From: Amphritea opalescens
GTDB taxonomy: Bacteria > Pseudomonadota > Gammaproteobacteria > Pseudomonadales > Balneatricaceae
Assembly (NCBI RefSeq): GCF_003957515.1
Contig: NZ_RQXW01000011.1
Coordinates: forward strand, 1 to 64,000
Direction of reading: 5' to 3'
Length of the DNA stretch: 64,000 nt
This document shows positions 44,465 to 53,080 of this stretch, piece after piece. The number at the start of each line of letters is the position of its first letter. Position 1 is the first letter of the stretch. The notes beneath the pieces were generated by a model, which made no database searches, had not been told where the DNA came from, and saw only the letters and a list, made by a program, of their open reading frames with translations. The translations under genes were made by a program, and so were the position numbers.

Positions 44465-44871
44465 CTGATATCCTAAGTAAACGGAACGTCTCTGATCGCT
44501 TTTTAACCACGTTACCATCGATCAGACATACAAGCGAAAGATAGCGTGTAAAACACTCTCTTAAACTTAGGCGAATATAGCTGAAATGCAACGACTAACC
44601 TTGATTCAACGCATTACCTAAACTGAACGCCTCTTTTTTCTCTTTTCATATACAGCAAACAGACAGTCAGGCGCGTTATTTGATAGTCGGTGTAGAAGGT
44701 TATTAGGTGGGACCTAATAAACAGAAAAAACCCATCGTGTCGCCACGATGGGTTTTCTAGAAGAGAGCTAAAGCACGTTAATGAAGCAGATCAACAAAGC
44801 AGTTCAATGCGGCCGCTAACGATGAATATCAATCAATCAAATAAGCTAAGCTAAGAAGCTAAGCCAATAAA
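44465..44871. other. Intergenic region between phnD-like gene and iacH
   Basis: 407 bases, containing the iac terminator at 44727-44756 and the promoter side of the PhnD-like gene. A loose AGCTA-rich stretch lies at 44838-44862. No gene found. Confidence 0.4.
44727..44756. terminator. Bidirectional terminator at the end of the iac operon
   Basis: AAAACCCATCGTG (44727-44739) pairs perfectly with CACGATGGGTTTT (44744-44756) around TCGC. It lies 115 bases beyond the iacH stop. Confidence 0.85.
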
Positions 44872-46161
44872 CTAAACAAACAACGGCATTAAGCCACTCG
44901 CATAGGTTAGCAGAGTATCATCTTGGCGCGCCTTGCCTACTAACTGCAGTCCAAGAGGCACACCATTGTCGTCCACCATCCCCGGCACATTAATAACCGG
45001 TAGACCCATCGCCTGCCATGGCCGACTCATATGTGGCGCGCCGGTAGCTTCGTGTCCTAAAGGTGCGATACCGGGCGCTGCCGGTGTCAAGATAGCATCC
45101 GCTTCTGGGGCAAAGGACCACAACCACTCACGGCCGCTTTCCACTGCCGCCAATGATGCCACATAGGTTGCACGATCCATCGACAAGCCTTGTTCGATCA
45201 ACGCCGCTAAAGGACCACTCAGTTGTTCTTTGTGGAACGACTCCATCACCAGATTACGACAGACTTCCCATGCCATAATATTGATGTGATGAGTCACCAT
45301 CTCTTTAATGCGCTCACCCGCGTCCAACTCGATGACCTTAACGCCCTGCGCTTGCAACAAAACAACCGCTTTTTCCGTCGCGACCTGCATCTCAGGGGAT
45401 ACCTCTCCGACCGATTCACCACGACACAGCAAAACGCAGCTAGGCAGTTGGGCGCTAGCGGGTGCAATCGAGGCTGGCTGACGCAACAAAATAGCCCGCA
45501 GCAGTTGCACATCTTCAATCTGACGGGCAAATAAGCCGAGCGAATCCAGTGATTGAGCCAACGGCTGACCACCACGTAGCGAGAATTCACCGCGACTCCC
45601 CACGTAACCGATAGCACCACAATAGGCCGCCGGACGAATCACCGACGCTGCGGTTTGCGAACCCAATGCCATCGGCACCATATCATCGGCAATCGCCGCC
45701 GCCGAACCACTCGATGATCCGCCGGGCGTACGAGACAGATCGGCGGGGTTTTTAGTTTTACCCGGTTTAAAGTAGGCAAACTCAGTGGTCACCGTTTTGC
45801 CCAGCACAATACCACCGGCAGCCCGCAGCAGCGCAACACAGCTTGCATCTTCGATCGGCTGTCGACCTGCATGAATAGGCGAGCCCATCTCGGTGAGCAT
45901 CTCCTCGGTATCGATAATGTCTTTAACCCCTAAAGGCAGCCCCTTTAATAGACTGGCATCGTAAAAGTCTTGCTGCGCGCGATAAGCCGCTAGATACTCT
46001 TCGCGGGAACGCTGCACCTGCCAAGCGCCGACCTCAAGCTCACGCGCATCAATACGGTCAAAGCACGCATTAATCAACGCTTCCGTCGTGCAAACACCCT
46101 CGTCGATCGCCCGTAGCATTTGGCACAAACCCATTTGGTTCACATCGATATTAGTATTCAT
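44872..46161 (-). CDS. iacH: Amidase signature enzyme, IacH-like
   Basis: A 429-residue amidase with the Ser-cisSer-Lys triad region: GLPLGVKDIIDT (Lys), then SRTPGGSSSGSAAAIADDMVPMALGSQTAASVIRPAAYCG (both Ser). Amidase-family IacH is a standard member of indole-3-acetate (iac) clusters, where it is thought to open an amide-type intermediate derived from the oxidised indole ring; the exact substrate is not settled as far as I know. It is last in the minus-strand block, ahead of the strong terminator at 44727. Start ATG after AAGGATC at rather long spacing. Confidence 0.78.
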   Translation of the reverse strand: MNTNIDVNQMGLCQMLRAIDEGVCTTEALINACFDRIDARELEVGAWQVQRSREEYLAAYRAQQDFYDASLLKGLPLGVKDIIDTEEMLTEMGSPIHAGRQPIEDASCVALLRAAGGIVLGKTVTTEFAYFKPGKTKNPADLSRTPGGSSSGSAAAIADDMVPMALGSQTAASVIRPAAYCGAIGYVGSRGEFSLRGGQPLAQSLDSLGLFARQIEDVQLLRAILLRQPASIAPASAQLPSCVLLCRGESVGEVSPEMQVATEKAVVLLQAQGVKVIELDAGERIKEMVTHHINIMAWEVCRNLVMESFHKEQLSGPLAALIEQGLSMDRATYVASLAAVESGREWLWSFAPEADAILTPAAPGIAPLGHEATGAPHMSRPWQAMGLPVINVPGMVDDNGVPLGLQLVGKARQDDTLLTYASGLMPLFV

Positions 46162-46213
46162 AAATAAATGGGATCCTTGTGTTAAAAATAGGGAGTAAAA
46201 TCGTGATTAATGC

Positions 46214-47380
46214 TTAATAAATATGTTGCGATGATAGTTCAGCAAGTCGCTGGACGCCCATTAAATTAAGACAGCGCTGTAACTCTTCTTCTAAAATATC
46301 TAATACTCGAGTAGCTCCCAGCTCGCCACCCGCCGCCACACCAAACAACGTTGCCCGCCCAAGCATGACCCCTTGAACACCTAACGCCGCCGCTTTCGCA
46401 ATATCACTTCCACGGCGAACACCGCTATCGAGCAGTAGATCCATCTCACCGCCAACCGCCGCGGCAATGGCAGGTAAAGCCGCAATGGATGATAAAGCGC
46501 CATCGAGCTGACGACCGCCATGGTTGCTCACCACCACTCCATCAAACCCTAACTGTTGCGCATGTATCGCATCATCGGGGTGTAACACACCCTTTAAGAT
46601 CAACTTACCCGGCCATTGATCACGGATTCGGGCGACTTTCTCCCAATCCAGCAATGTGTCGAGCTGTGCTTGAATAAACTTGATCGCACCTAAGGCGCTT
46701 TGTTCATTCGCTGGCAGGTATGGATTGAGGTTGCCCATGGTCGGCAAACCATTGGGTAGCATCACACGTCTAATCCATTGGGGATGTCTGAGAACATCAA
46801 CTTTATTACGCCATGTCAGTTGGCGCGGCTTAGCAAAATTACGCCGATCCCACTCACGGTTTCCCACCACCAAGGCATCGGAGGTAATAACTAACGTATT
46901 CACTTCGACCGCTTTAGCTCTGGCAAGCAACGCATCATTCAGAGCACTGTTTTTGAGACCATAGAGTTGAAACCAAAAATCAAGATCCTCCACCTCAGAG
47001 CGCACCTGCTCCATCGATTCATTCGACACGGTACTTAAACAGAAGGGAATCTTTTTTGCGCTCGCCGCTTTCGCCAAAGCAATATCCGCTTGTGGCCAAA
47101 GCATGCCATTAAAGCCGGTAGGACCGATCATCATCGGTAAAGCACTCGCCGAACCCACGAGGGAACTGGCAAGTGCGGGGGGATGGTTGGCAACCAGTGT
47201 ATGCGAGGTCAGGCGGTGGGCGGCAAAGTCGGTCTCATTACAGCGCAATGTCTGCTCATTTTCTGCCCCTCCGGCCAAGTATTCCCAAGCAAACTCAGGC
47301 AATCGATGGCGCGCCAGCGCCGCCATCTCCACTACACTGAGCACACGGGAAAGATCAGAACCTTTATAAAATCTACGCAT
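46214..47380 (-). CDS. FMN-dependent 2-hydroxyacid dehydrogenase/oxidase (LldD family)
   Basis: A 388-residue TIM-barrel flavoenzyme that oxidises 2-hydroxyacids to 2-oxoacids. Seen: EFAWEYLAGGAENEQTLR, GPTGFNGMLWPQADIALAKAA, FWFQLYGL, the FMN-binding Lys in KLILKGV, catalytic His in VVSNHGGRQLDG, and LLDSGVRRGSDIAKAAALGVQGVMLGR. ATG 47380 (after GGAAAGC) is preferred to the TTG at 47401. It sits between iacG and iacH, not part of the classical iac set. It may oxidise a hydroxyacid side chain released during auxin breakdown; inference from position. Confidence 0.88.
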   Translation of the reverse strand: MRRFYKGSDLSRVLSVVEMAALARHRLPEFAWEYLAGGAENEQTLRCNETDFAAHRLTSHTLVANHPPALASSLVGSASALPMMIGPTGFNGMLWPQADIALAKAASAKKIPFCLSTVSNESMEQVRSEVEDLDFWFQLYGLKNSALNDALLARAKAVEVNTLVITSDALVVGNREWDRRNFAKPRQLTWRNKVDVLRHPQWIRRVMLPNGLPTMGNLNPYLPANEQSALGAIKFIQAQLDTLLDWEKVARIRDQWPGKLILKGVLHPDDAIHAQQLGFDGVVVSNHGGRQLDGALSSIAALPAIAAAVGGEMDLLLDSGVRRGSDIAKAAALGVQGVMLGRATLFGVAAGGELGATRVLDILEEELQRCLNLMGVQRLAELSSQHIY

Positions 47381-47425
47381 GATGCTTTCCGATAGTGCCA
47401 ACTCGCTTCAATTCAAACCAATAAA

Positions 47426-47929
47426 CTATTTCGCTGAGGCCGCCGATTGCTCATTCAAACAATGATAAGCACGGTTAAAATAGACTAAACCTTCGCCATC
47501 AGTACCAACTTTTGCATCTTTAATTCGGCAATAAAATACCGTATGAGAGCCCATCTCATGGCTTTCATGGATCTCACAATCAAAGCTAACTAATGCGTCA
47601 TCGAGTACCGGTGATCCGGTTTTTAAGGTTTCCCATTGGTGCTTAGCAAACCGCTCATCACTGGTTAGATCGCGGTTAGCAAAATCCCAAGAGACCCCTT
47701 GATGACAGTTTTGCAACACATTCACACAGAGTACCCCATTCTTTTTAAAATGAGGGTTCGCAAACGAATTACGATTCATGCACACCAACAGTGTGGGTGG
47801 CTCATCGGTCACACTCGTCACCGCTGTCGCGGTAAAACCAAACTTACCCGCTTCGCCATCGGTCGTAATCACCGACACTGCGCCGCCCAACATCGACATA
47901 CCGTCGCGGAATAATGTTGTATCGATCAT
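47426..47929 (-). CDS. iacG: Flavin reductase, IacG-like
   Basis: A 167-residue flavin reductase (HpaC/FlaRed domain): FGFTATAVTSVTDEPPTLLVCMNRNSFANP, then GVLCVNVLQNCHQ and FDCEIHESHEMGSHTVFYCRIKD. It reduces free FMN/FAD with NAD(P)H and supplies it to a two-component monooxygenase, here most likely the IacA-type enzyme. It heads the iacG-hydroxyacid dehydrogenase-iacH segment, separated from iacE by a 395-base gap that may hold its own promoter. Confidence 0.82.
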   Translation of the reverse strand: MIDTTLFRDGMSMLGGAVSVITTDGEAGKFGFTATAVTSVTDEPPTLLVCMNRNSFANPHFKKNGVLCVNVLQNCHQGVSWDFANRDLTSDERFAKHQWETLKTGSPVLDDALVSFDCEIHESHEMGSHTVFYCRIKDAKVGTDGEGLVYFNRAYHCLNEQSAASAK

Positions 47930-48325
47930 TAAATTTGCCCTTCTTAAACCTTATTAATTAGACAGCACCAAACGAGACGTGAATGAACGCCAGATCACAA
48001 TCTCATCTGTTCGTTATCCTCTTGCTCTTCATGCGTTAAATAAACGTCTTAGTGCTCTGAAATACGCGCGAAAACATCAAAAAATAGATGTGGATGTCCA
48101 CAGAATGAATACCCAATGTGTATTGTCGAATCTAACCGCCGCGCAATGCAGATTATACCCAGCCGTATCAATAGCAGCCCCGTCATACGATGCCCCTTTT
48201 GCCAACGCAAAAATAGAACAGTATGACCACTTCAAACCGAATCACAGGCACCTCTTAACGAAAGAGATGCCTGTATACTTGCCGCTGATGAATAGATGCA
48301 TCAACACAACAAAGGGTAAACCCGC
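47930..48325. promoter_or_regulatory. Internal iac gap with inverted repeats
   Basis: 396 bases between iacE and iacG. It contains a palindrome TGTGGA-TG-TCCACA at 48089-48102 (possible operator). A 12-bp hairpin CAGGCACCTCTT/AAGAGATGCCTG at 48245-48273, just past the iacE stop, is a possible terminator without U-run. Together these suggest that iacG onward is a second transcription unit. The 116-codon plus-strand frame here has no family resemblance. Confidence 0.45.
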
Positions 48326-49081
48326 TTAACGCATGTACAAGCCGCCATTCACATCCCAAGTGGTGCCGGTGGTGAAATAGGCTTCGGGACGGGCGAATTG
48401 CACCACCATGTCACCGATAAAATCACCATCGCCCAACTGCCCCACCGGAATCGCGCCTAGCAGTGTAGGTAAACGCTCCTCGGGCACCAATGCTTTAACC
48501 ATTGGCGAATCGATTGGCCCTGGCGCAATAGCATTCACCGTCACACCACGGCTAGCAAGCTCTTTGGCAAAGATCTTCGTCAGGGTCAAAATACCCCCTT
48601 TAGAAGCGGCATAATGGGCACCGGTGGATGTCCCACCATTTTGCCCAGCCAAGGATGCCATATTAATAATACGGCCATAACCTTGCTCGGCCATATACTG
48701 ACCAATCACCTGGCAGCCAACAAACACGCCACCCAAGTTGATGTTAACCACCTCATTAAACTCGTCTAATGAGATATCCATCACCGGCGTCGCCTTAGTC
48801 ACCGCCGCATTGTTAACCAACACATGCAATGAGCCAAACTGAGTCAACGCAACCTTTAGCGCCGTCTCAAAATCAGCCTTTTTAGCGATATTGAGTTCAC
48901 ACGCAATTGCGTTTTCTCCTTCAGGATCAAGTGAACGTGCCGCAGCCTGCGCCGCATCAGCGTTCACATCGGTCAAGACCACACGATAGCCTGCGTTAAA
49001 CAAACAAGACGCAATTTGAAAGCCAAGCCCTTGCGCTGCGCCGGTGACTAATGCCACCTGCGCATCTGTAGAATGAGTCAT
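48326..49081 (-). CDS. iacE: Short-chain dehydrogenase/reductase, IacE-like
   Basis: A 251-residue classical SDR: TGAAQGLG cofactor motif (residues 14-21), VNNAAVTKATP, catalytic Ser in NMASLAGQNGG, YAASKGG (Tyr and Lys) and a C-terminal TTGTTWDVNGGLYMR. IacE reductases are constant members of iac clusters, acting on oxidised indole acetate intermediates. It is downstream of the Rieske dioxygenase genes with 24 bases between iacD and its ATG, in the same operon. Confidence 0.82.
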   Translation of the reverse strand: MTHSTDAQVALVTGAAQGLGFQIASCLFNAGYRVVLTDVNADAAQAAARSLDPEGENAIACELNIAKKADFETALKVALTQFGSLHVLVNNAAVTKATPVMDISLDEFNEVVNINLGGVFVGCQVIGQYMAEQGYGRIINMASLAGQNGGTSTGAHYAASKGGILTLTKIFAKELASRGVTVNAIAPGPIDSPMVKALVPEERLPTLLGAIPVGQLGDGDFIGDMVVQFARPEAYFTTGTTWDVNGGLYMR

Positions 49082-49105
49082 AATCTATCCTTACGATAAA
49101 ACGGT

Positions 49106-49588
49106 TTAGAAAATAAAACTCACGGTGCGTAAAAAGCTTTCCGCATGCATCAGTTTGACCACTTTACGTTCAATCACAAAACCATTATCGGTTGGTTGTA
49201 AACGATATTCCATATCGGCTGGATAGGTAACCAAATTGCCATGACGCAGCTCGTTCAAAGTCATTGCGCAGCGAACCACAACACAGTCCGCGGTTTCTTC
49301 TAATACCCGCACACGAGACATCATGCGTACCGTCACACCGGCAGAACCCGCCGATACCGACTCACCGCTTTCTAAACGGGCAACACGCATACGGCGCATA
49401 TCCGCATCATCAAGCGCTAAGTTAACGCTGTCTTCATAGTTGGTTTCTTTGTTGTCCGTAGGCACAATGTATAAGCCTTTAGGATCCCAAAGCGACAACC
49501 AAGCTTGATATTCTTTATGGTCGAGCAGATCCGCTTCATAACCAATAAACGCGGTGACCTTGTTAACCAAATCCGTATTGATATTCAT
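49106..49588 (-). CDS. iacD: Ring-hydroxylating dioxygenase small subunit, IacD-like
   Basis: A 160-residue beta subunit of the NTF2-like dioxygenase small-chain family: EADLLDHKEYQAWLSLWDPKGLYIVPTD, RVRVLEETADCVVVRCAM and a final ESFLRTVSFIF. It shapes the trimer with the alpha chain. It starts one base after the iacC stop, with the ribosome site inside the iacC end, so expression is coupled and subunits are stoichiometric. Confidence 0.85.
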   Translation of the reverse strand: MNINTDLVNKVTAFIGYEADLLDHKEYQAWLSLWDPKGLYIVPTDNKETNYEDSVNLALDDADMRRMRVARLESGESVSAGSAGVTVRMMSRVRVLEETADCVVVRCAMTLNELRHGNLVTYPADMEYRLQPTDNGFVIERKVVKLMHAESFLRTVSFIF

Positions 49589-49589
49589 C

Positions 49590-50882
49590 TTACTTCTCCT
49601 CTGCCGCCATCATCTTCTTATACTGCTGATAAGCGCCGCGCATACCGGTTTCAGAACAGACCGCACCCGCGACATTACCATCTTCCGATGTGTGCAAATG
49701 ACCCAAACCACGATTCACTAAAATCCAACCATCTTTACCCGCAATGGATCCTTTTTGCACCCGCTCCCACGCTTCACCATCATCCGGCGTACCAAAGCCC
49801 ATAGGCCCTTGGAAGTGCTCATGAAGACGCATACGCTTGCGGTTAAACGGTGCTGGTGCACCCTCACCACCCAACGCAACGTGCTGAATTTCGGTTAAGC
49901 CCACGCTAACGGGGCGCAAGACGCGGAAAAATGCCATAGAACAGGATACATTCGGGAACAGGTTCAAATTGAAACCGGTACCATGGGCGGCACGTACTAA
50001 GCGTTTAACTTGCTCTTCATCTTGACCTTCATCACGCAAGGCTTGAGCTAGCTCTTCAAAGCGGGCTGGAATAGGTTGATCCAAATCCTCTTCAAGATCG
50101 ACTAATTGCGGGATCATCACCATCACACTGTGACCATGCCCCAGGTCTTCAACAAAACCATCGCCATCGAGGAAATCAAAAATATCCTGAGTAGCGTCAT
50201 CGAGTGAGCTAACGAAGGACTTATGCACAATCGGGAAGTGATAAGCATCGGTGGTATTTTCTAACTGAATCTTCCAGTTGCCTGGGAAGTTGAAGCGATG
50301 TTCGCCCAATACTTTTAATGGGTAACCGCCACCCTGCTTAACAAACAGGTCGATCCATTTTTTCGCCCCGCCGAGAAAATCTTCTAACGGCTCGATATCG
50401 TCTTTAAAGGTCGCAAACACCAAGCCTTGGTAGGATTCATGACGCAAACTTTCAAGTGGCAGTTCGCTTTTATCAATAACACCTTCATACTCTTCCGGCT
50501 TAGGCACTGCGCGCAAGCTACCGTCGAGAGCATAGCCCCAACCATGATAAGGGCAGGTAAAGGCTTTCGTTTTACCCTTACGCCCTTCACATACCGTAGC
50601 ACCACGGTGGCGACAACGGTTCAGCAAGACATGGGTATTCTTTTTACGATCACGGCTGAGAATGACAGGATGCTGACCAATATATGCGGTTTTAAAACTG
50701 CCCGCCTCCGCGACCTCGCTTTCATGTCCGACAAATACCCAAGTATTTTGAAATACTTTATCCAACTCTTCGGTAAAGATATCGGGATCAGAATACAGGG
50801 ACTTATGAACACGTCCCTCTTCAACCATATCAGCCGCTTTTAGGCTGATACTCTGCACATCAATTAATTCACTCATCATCAT
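49590..50882 (-). CDS. iacC: Rieske dioxygenase large subunit, IacC-like
   Basis: A 430-residue catalytic alpha subunit. Rieske 2Fe-2S ligands C90, H92, C110 and H113 lie in NRCRHRGATVCEG and CPYHGWGY. Mononuclear iron ligands D212/H215/H220 lie in ENTTDAYHFPIVH. It dihydroxylates the aromatic part of an oxidised indole acetate, judging from cluster context. It needs an electron-transfer reductase (IacF), which is not in the window. Three consecutive ATG codons (50882-50874) make the exact start uncertain; the third has the best spacing to GAGAG. Confidence 0.88.
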   Translation of the reverse strand: MMMSELIDVQSISLKAADMVEEGRVHKSLYSDPDIFTEELDKVFQNTWVFVGHESEVAEAGSFKTAYIGQHPVILSRDRKKNTHVLLNRCRHRGATVCEGRKGKTKAFTCPYHGWGYALDGSLRAVPKPEEYEGVIDKSELPLESLRHESYQGLVFATFKDDIEPLEDFLGGAKKWIDLFVKQGGGYPLKVLGEHRFNFPGNWKIQLENTTDAYHFPIVHKSFVSSLDDATQDIFDFLDGDGFVEDLGHGHSVMVMIPQLVDLEEDLDQPIPARFEELAQALRDEGQDEEQVKRLVRAAHGTGFNLNLFPNVSCSMAFFRVLRPVSVGLTEIQHVALGGEGAPAPFNRKRMRLHEHFQGPMGFGTPDDGEAWERVQKGSIAGKDGWILVNRGLGHLHTSEDGNVAGAVCSETGMRGAYQQYKKMMAAEEK

Positions 50883-50933
50883 TCTCTCTATAATCGTTCA
50901 AACGTCATCCATCACACAGGCAAAATTTGACGT

Positions 50934-51455
50934 TTATTCCGGCACCGGTAAGGTTGCCTCGTTATTCCAATCCGATACCGGACGGCTAAACCGGTTTTCC
51001 GTTACAAAATGGCTGATACGCCAAACGCCGTCATCACGTCGAAAGGATAAGCTCAGACGCGCACTGTTTAAATGCGAGCCTCCTGCACTGAAGCTAGACA
51101 CCTGAATCATGTTCCAGCTACCCGTCGCTTGCTCACCTTCAACACGAATCACTTCAGACGCTAAATAATGCACATTTAGGGAAAAATGCGCCGGTTCTGC
51201 GGTGTATTTCGCCAACATAGCCACGATATTGTCGCGACCTTGATAGCCACCAAAGCTCTTCGCGTAACGTGCACCCTTACCCTCCCAAATAGCGTCCTCG
51301 GTGAACAGATCACCAAGTTCGTCTAATGGCGTTGCAGGATTCAGGTGGTCACATAGATCCATATATCGATTGATACAGGCACGAATCGCCTCCGCACTTT
51401 CTAAGGCATCGACTCGCGCTAACAAGGTATCTAAAACGCCTGTTTGCTCGCTCAT
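50934..51455 (-). CDS. iacI: SnoaL-like protein, IacI-like
   Basis: A 173-residue NTF2/SnoaL-like protein: LESAEAIRACINRYMDLCDHLNP, LGDLFTEDAIWEGKGARYAKSFGGYQGRDNIVAMLAKY and WRISHFVTENRFSRP. Small SnoaL-fold proteins of this kind appear in iac clusters as iacI with unproven function, perhaps hydratase or cyclase-like. It begins ten bases after iacB (GTG at 51458 directly precedes ATG 51455). It lies within an uninterrupted iacA-B-I-C-D-E operon. Confidence 0.75.
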   Translation of the reverse strand: MSEQTGVLDTLLARVDALESAEAIRACINRYMDLCDHLNPATPLDELGDLFTEDAIWEGKGARYAKSFGGYQGRDNIVAMLAKYTAEPAHFSLNVHYLASEVIRVEGEQATGSWNMIQVSSFSAGGSHLNSARLSLSFRRDDGVWRISHFVTENRFSRPVSDWNNEATLPVPE

Positions 51456-51465
51456 CACGTCAGCC

Positions 51466-51828
51466 TTACGCTGTTTGTACGATCAGTTCACGACCGATAC
51501 GTGATTCAACTTTCATATAACGCCACAGTTTGTAAGGGGTTTCGCCGACAGCCGTTGTGCGGAACAAGTTACAGCACGCGACCACAGTGTCGTAATCGGC
51601 CACATCCGCTAGGAGATAAGTAGTCCAAGGGTAACCCGTAGAAGCACCCACCATGCTTTGATCGTCATCCATATTGCCGATCACATTGACGCCATCCATA
51701 TCGGTGATGCCGTTCCACATTTCACTAAAGGCAGCCCAAACATCCAGTTGCTCTTCCCGTGGAGCATCCATAAAGTTTTGGTTAATACCCATGCAAAACA
51801 ATACTCGTAATGGTTTTTTCTCACTCAT
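51466..51828 (-). CDS. iacB: Small conserved iac protein, IacB-like
   Basis: A 120-residue protein beginning RVLFCMGINQNFMDAPREEQLDVWAAFSEMWNGI, with later SMVGASTGYPWTTYLLADVADYDTV and FRTTAVGETPYKLWRYMKVE. The composition suggests a ferredoxin-like alpha/beta barrel dimer. A small protein of this kind follows iacA in known iac clusters and is essential there, with unclear chemistry. ATG 51828 lies after TTGGAGAAT; the frame could open at TTG 51843. It sits between iacA and iacI. Confidence 0.72.
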   Translation of the reverse strand: MSEKKPLRVLFCMGINQNFMDAPREEQLDVWAAFSEMWNGITDMDGVNVIGNMDDDQSMVGASTGYPWTTYLLADVADYDTVVACCNLFRTTAVGETPYKLWRYMKVESRIGRELIVQTA

Positions 51829-51889
51829 AATCTTATTCTCCAATTTTTATAATGTATCGACTAACGTCAGTGAAACAATCTAGAAAAGG

Positions 51890-53080
51890 CTACAAATAAC
51901 CGGGCAGTGGTGGTTGATCAAAAAACACTGCTCCAGCATTTTGCCAGGTAATATCGCCCATAAAGGCATGCTGAGTAACCACTTGTGCGTCATTAACAAA
52001 GCGCGATAGTGGGCTACTTTTGAATACGCCGGTCATACCCGACAGTAATTGAACTTTTCGTGCGACCTCGGCAGAAACACGAGTCGCATGTGTTGATGAT
52101 AGACGTAACAAACTAATTTGCTGTACTGATAGTGCTTCGCCTGTCTCTAAGGTAGCCCAAGCATCATCAATTGCTTCATAAAAAAAGCAACGCGCAGACC
52201 GTAGATCCGCTTCAGCTTTGGCAACATCCACCTGAGTGAGGGGACGCTGAGCAATATTCGGAGCGCCCGTCACCGATGTTCTACCCGTGGCCATCGCTTG
52301 CAGCTCATCCAGTGCAGCCCGAGCGACACCCAGTCCGACGACCGCTAATACCTGGGTCGCAAAAGAGAGTGAAGGATAGCGAAACATCGTCTCGTTTAAG
52401 TTGGAAGCACCACCTCGAACAAAGGTCCACTCTTCGGCGACTTCAACATCATTCACGAGCAGGTCATGACTGCCGGTACCGGCTAATCCAACCACATCCC
52501 AGTTTTTCTCGACCGTTGCTTGGCTAGCCGGCATCACCGCCATACGAGGCAACTCTAATTTGTCTCCCTCTTTTGGCGCAATGCCCACACCAACAACATC
52601 CGCTCCCATACAACCACTGGAAAACTTCCAACGCCCTTTAACACAAAAGCCCTCTTTGGTTTTTTCAGCCGGCTGTGGCGGGAAAATACCGCCAGCAAAG
52701 ACGATGTCAGCTGTTTTAGCATACAGGCTCTCTAGGGTTGCTGTTGGTAATGCGGACAAGTAAACAACGCCCATACCAAAGCTCGCTACCCAGCCAGCAG
52801 AACCATCGGCTTTCGATATCTCTTCAATAACCTGACAAAACTGCCCAGCCGTGAGTTCATCACCACCAAGACGCTTAGGCACTAATGCGCGATAGATACC
52901 GAGACTGCGAAATTGTTCAATCACATCCTGGCTAATAAACTGCTGATCATCAAATTCATTCTGACGAGCACGGGTTTTAATGTCGCTCATCAATTGTTTA
53001 AAGCCTTCGCTATCGAGGGCTGCGAAAACCGATCCCTTGGCCGATTGTTGGTCTGAGACCGCGGTTTTATTCACACTCAT
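51890..53080 (-). CDS. iacA: Acyl-CoA dehydrogenase-fold flavin monooxygenase, IacA-like
   Basis: A 396-residue protein of the acyl-CoA dehydrogenase/HpaB-C2-type hydroxylase fold: LGIYRALVPKRLGGDELTAGQFCQVIEEISKADGSAGW, GRWKFSSGCMGADVVGVGI and LLSGMTGVFKSSPLSRFVNDAQVVTQHAFM. It lacks CoA-pathway neighbours, and a flavin reductase (iacG) is in the cluster. This fits IacA, which oxidises indole-3-acetate to 2-oxindole-3-acetate. ATG 53080 follows AAGGAG; the frame runs on to 53164 without support. First gene of the minus-strand operon, facing the ABC importer across a regulatory gap. Confidence 0.82.
   Translation of the reverse strand: MSVNKTAVSDQQSAKGSVFAALDSEGFKQLMSDIKTRARQNEFDDQQFISQDVIEQFRSLGIYRALVPKRLGGDELTAGQFCQVIEEISKADGSAGWVASFGMGVVYLSALPTATLESLYAKTADIVFAGGIFPPQPAEKTKEGFCVKGRWKFSSGCMGADVVGVGIAPKEGDKLELPRMAVMPASQATVEKNWDVVGLAGTGSHDLLVNDVEVAEEWTFVRGGASNLNETMFRYPSLSFATQVLAVVGLGVARAALDELQAMATGRTSVTGAPNIAQRPLTQVDVAKAEADLRSARCFFYEAIDDAWATLETGEALSVQQISLLRLSSTHATRVSAEVARKVQLLSGMTGVFKSSPLSRFVNDAQVVTQHAFMGDITWQNAGAVFFDQPPLPGYL

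Noticed and set aside
44831-44878. AGCTA-rich tandem repeat before iacH
   Set aside because: Too short and irregular to define a unit with confidence.
47979-48329. 116-codon plus-strand frame between iacG and iacE
   Set aside because: No recognisable domain, unusual composition, and it overlaps the iacE end; the region is better explained as regulatory.
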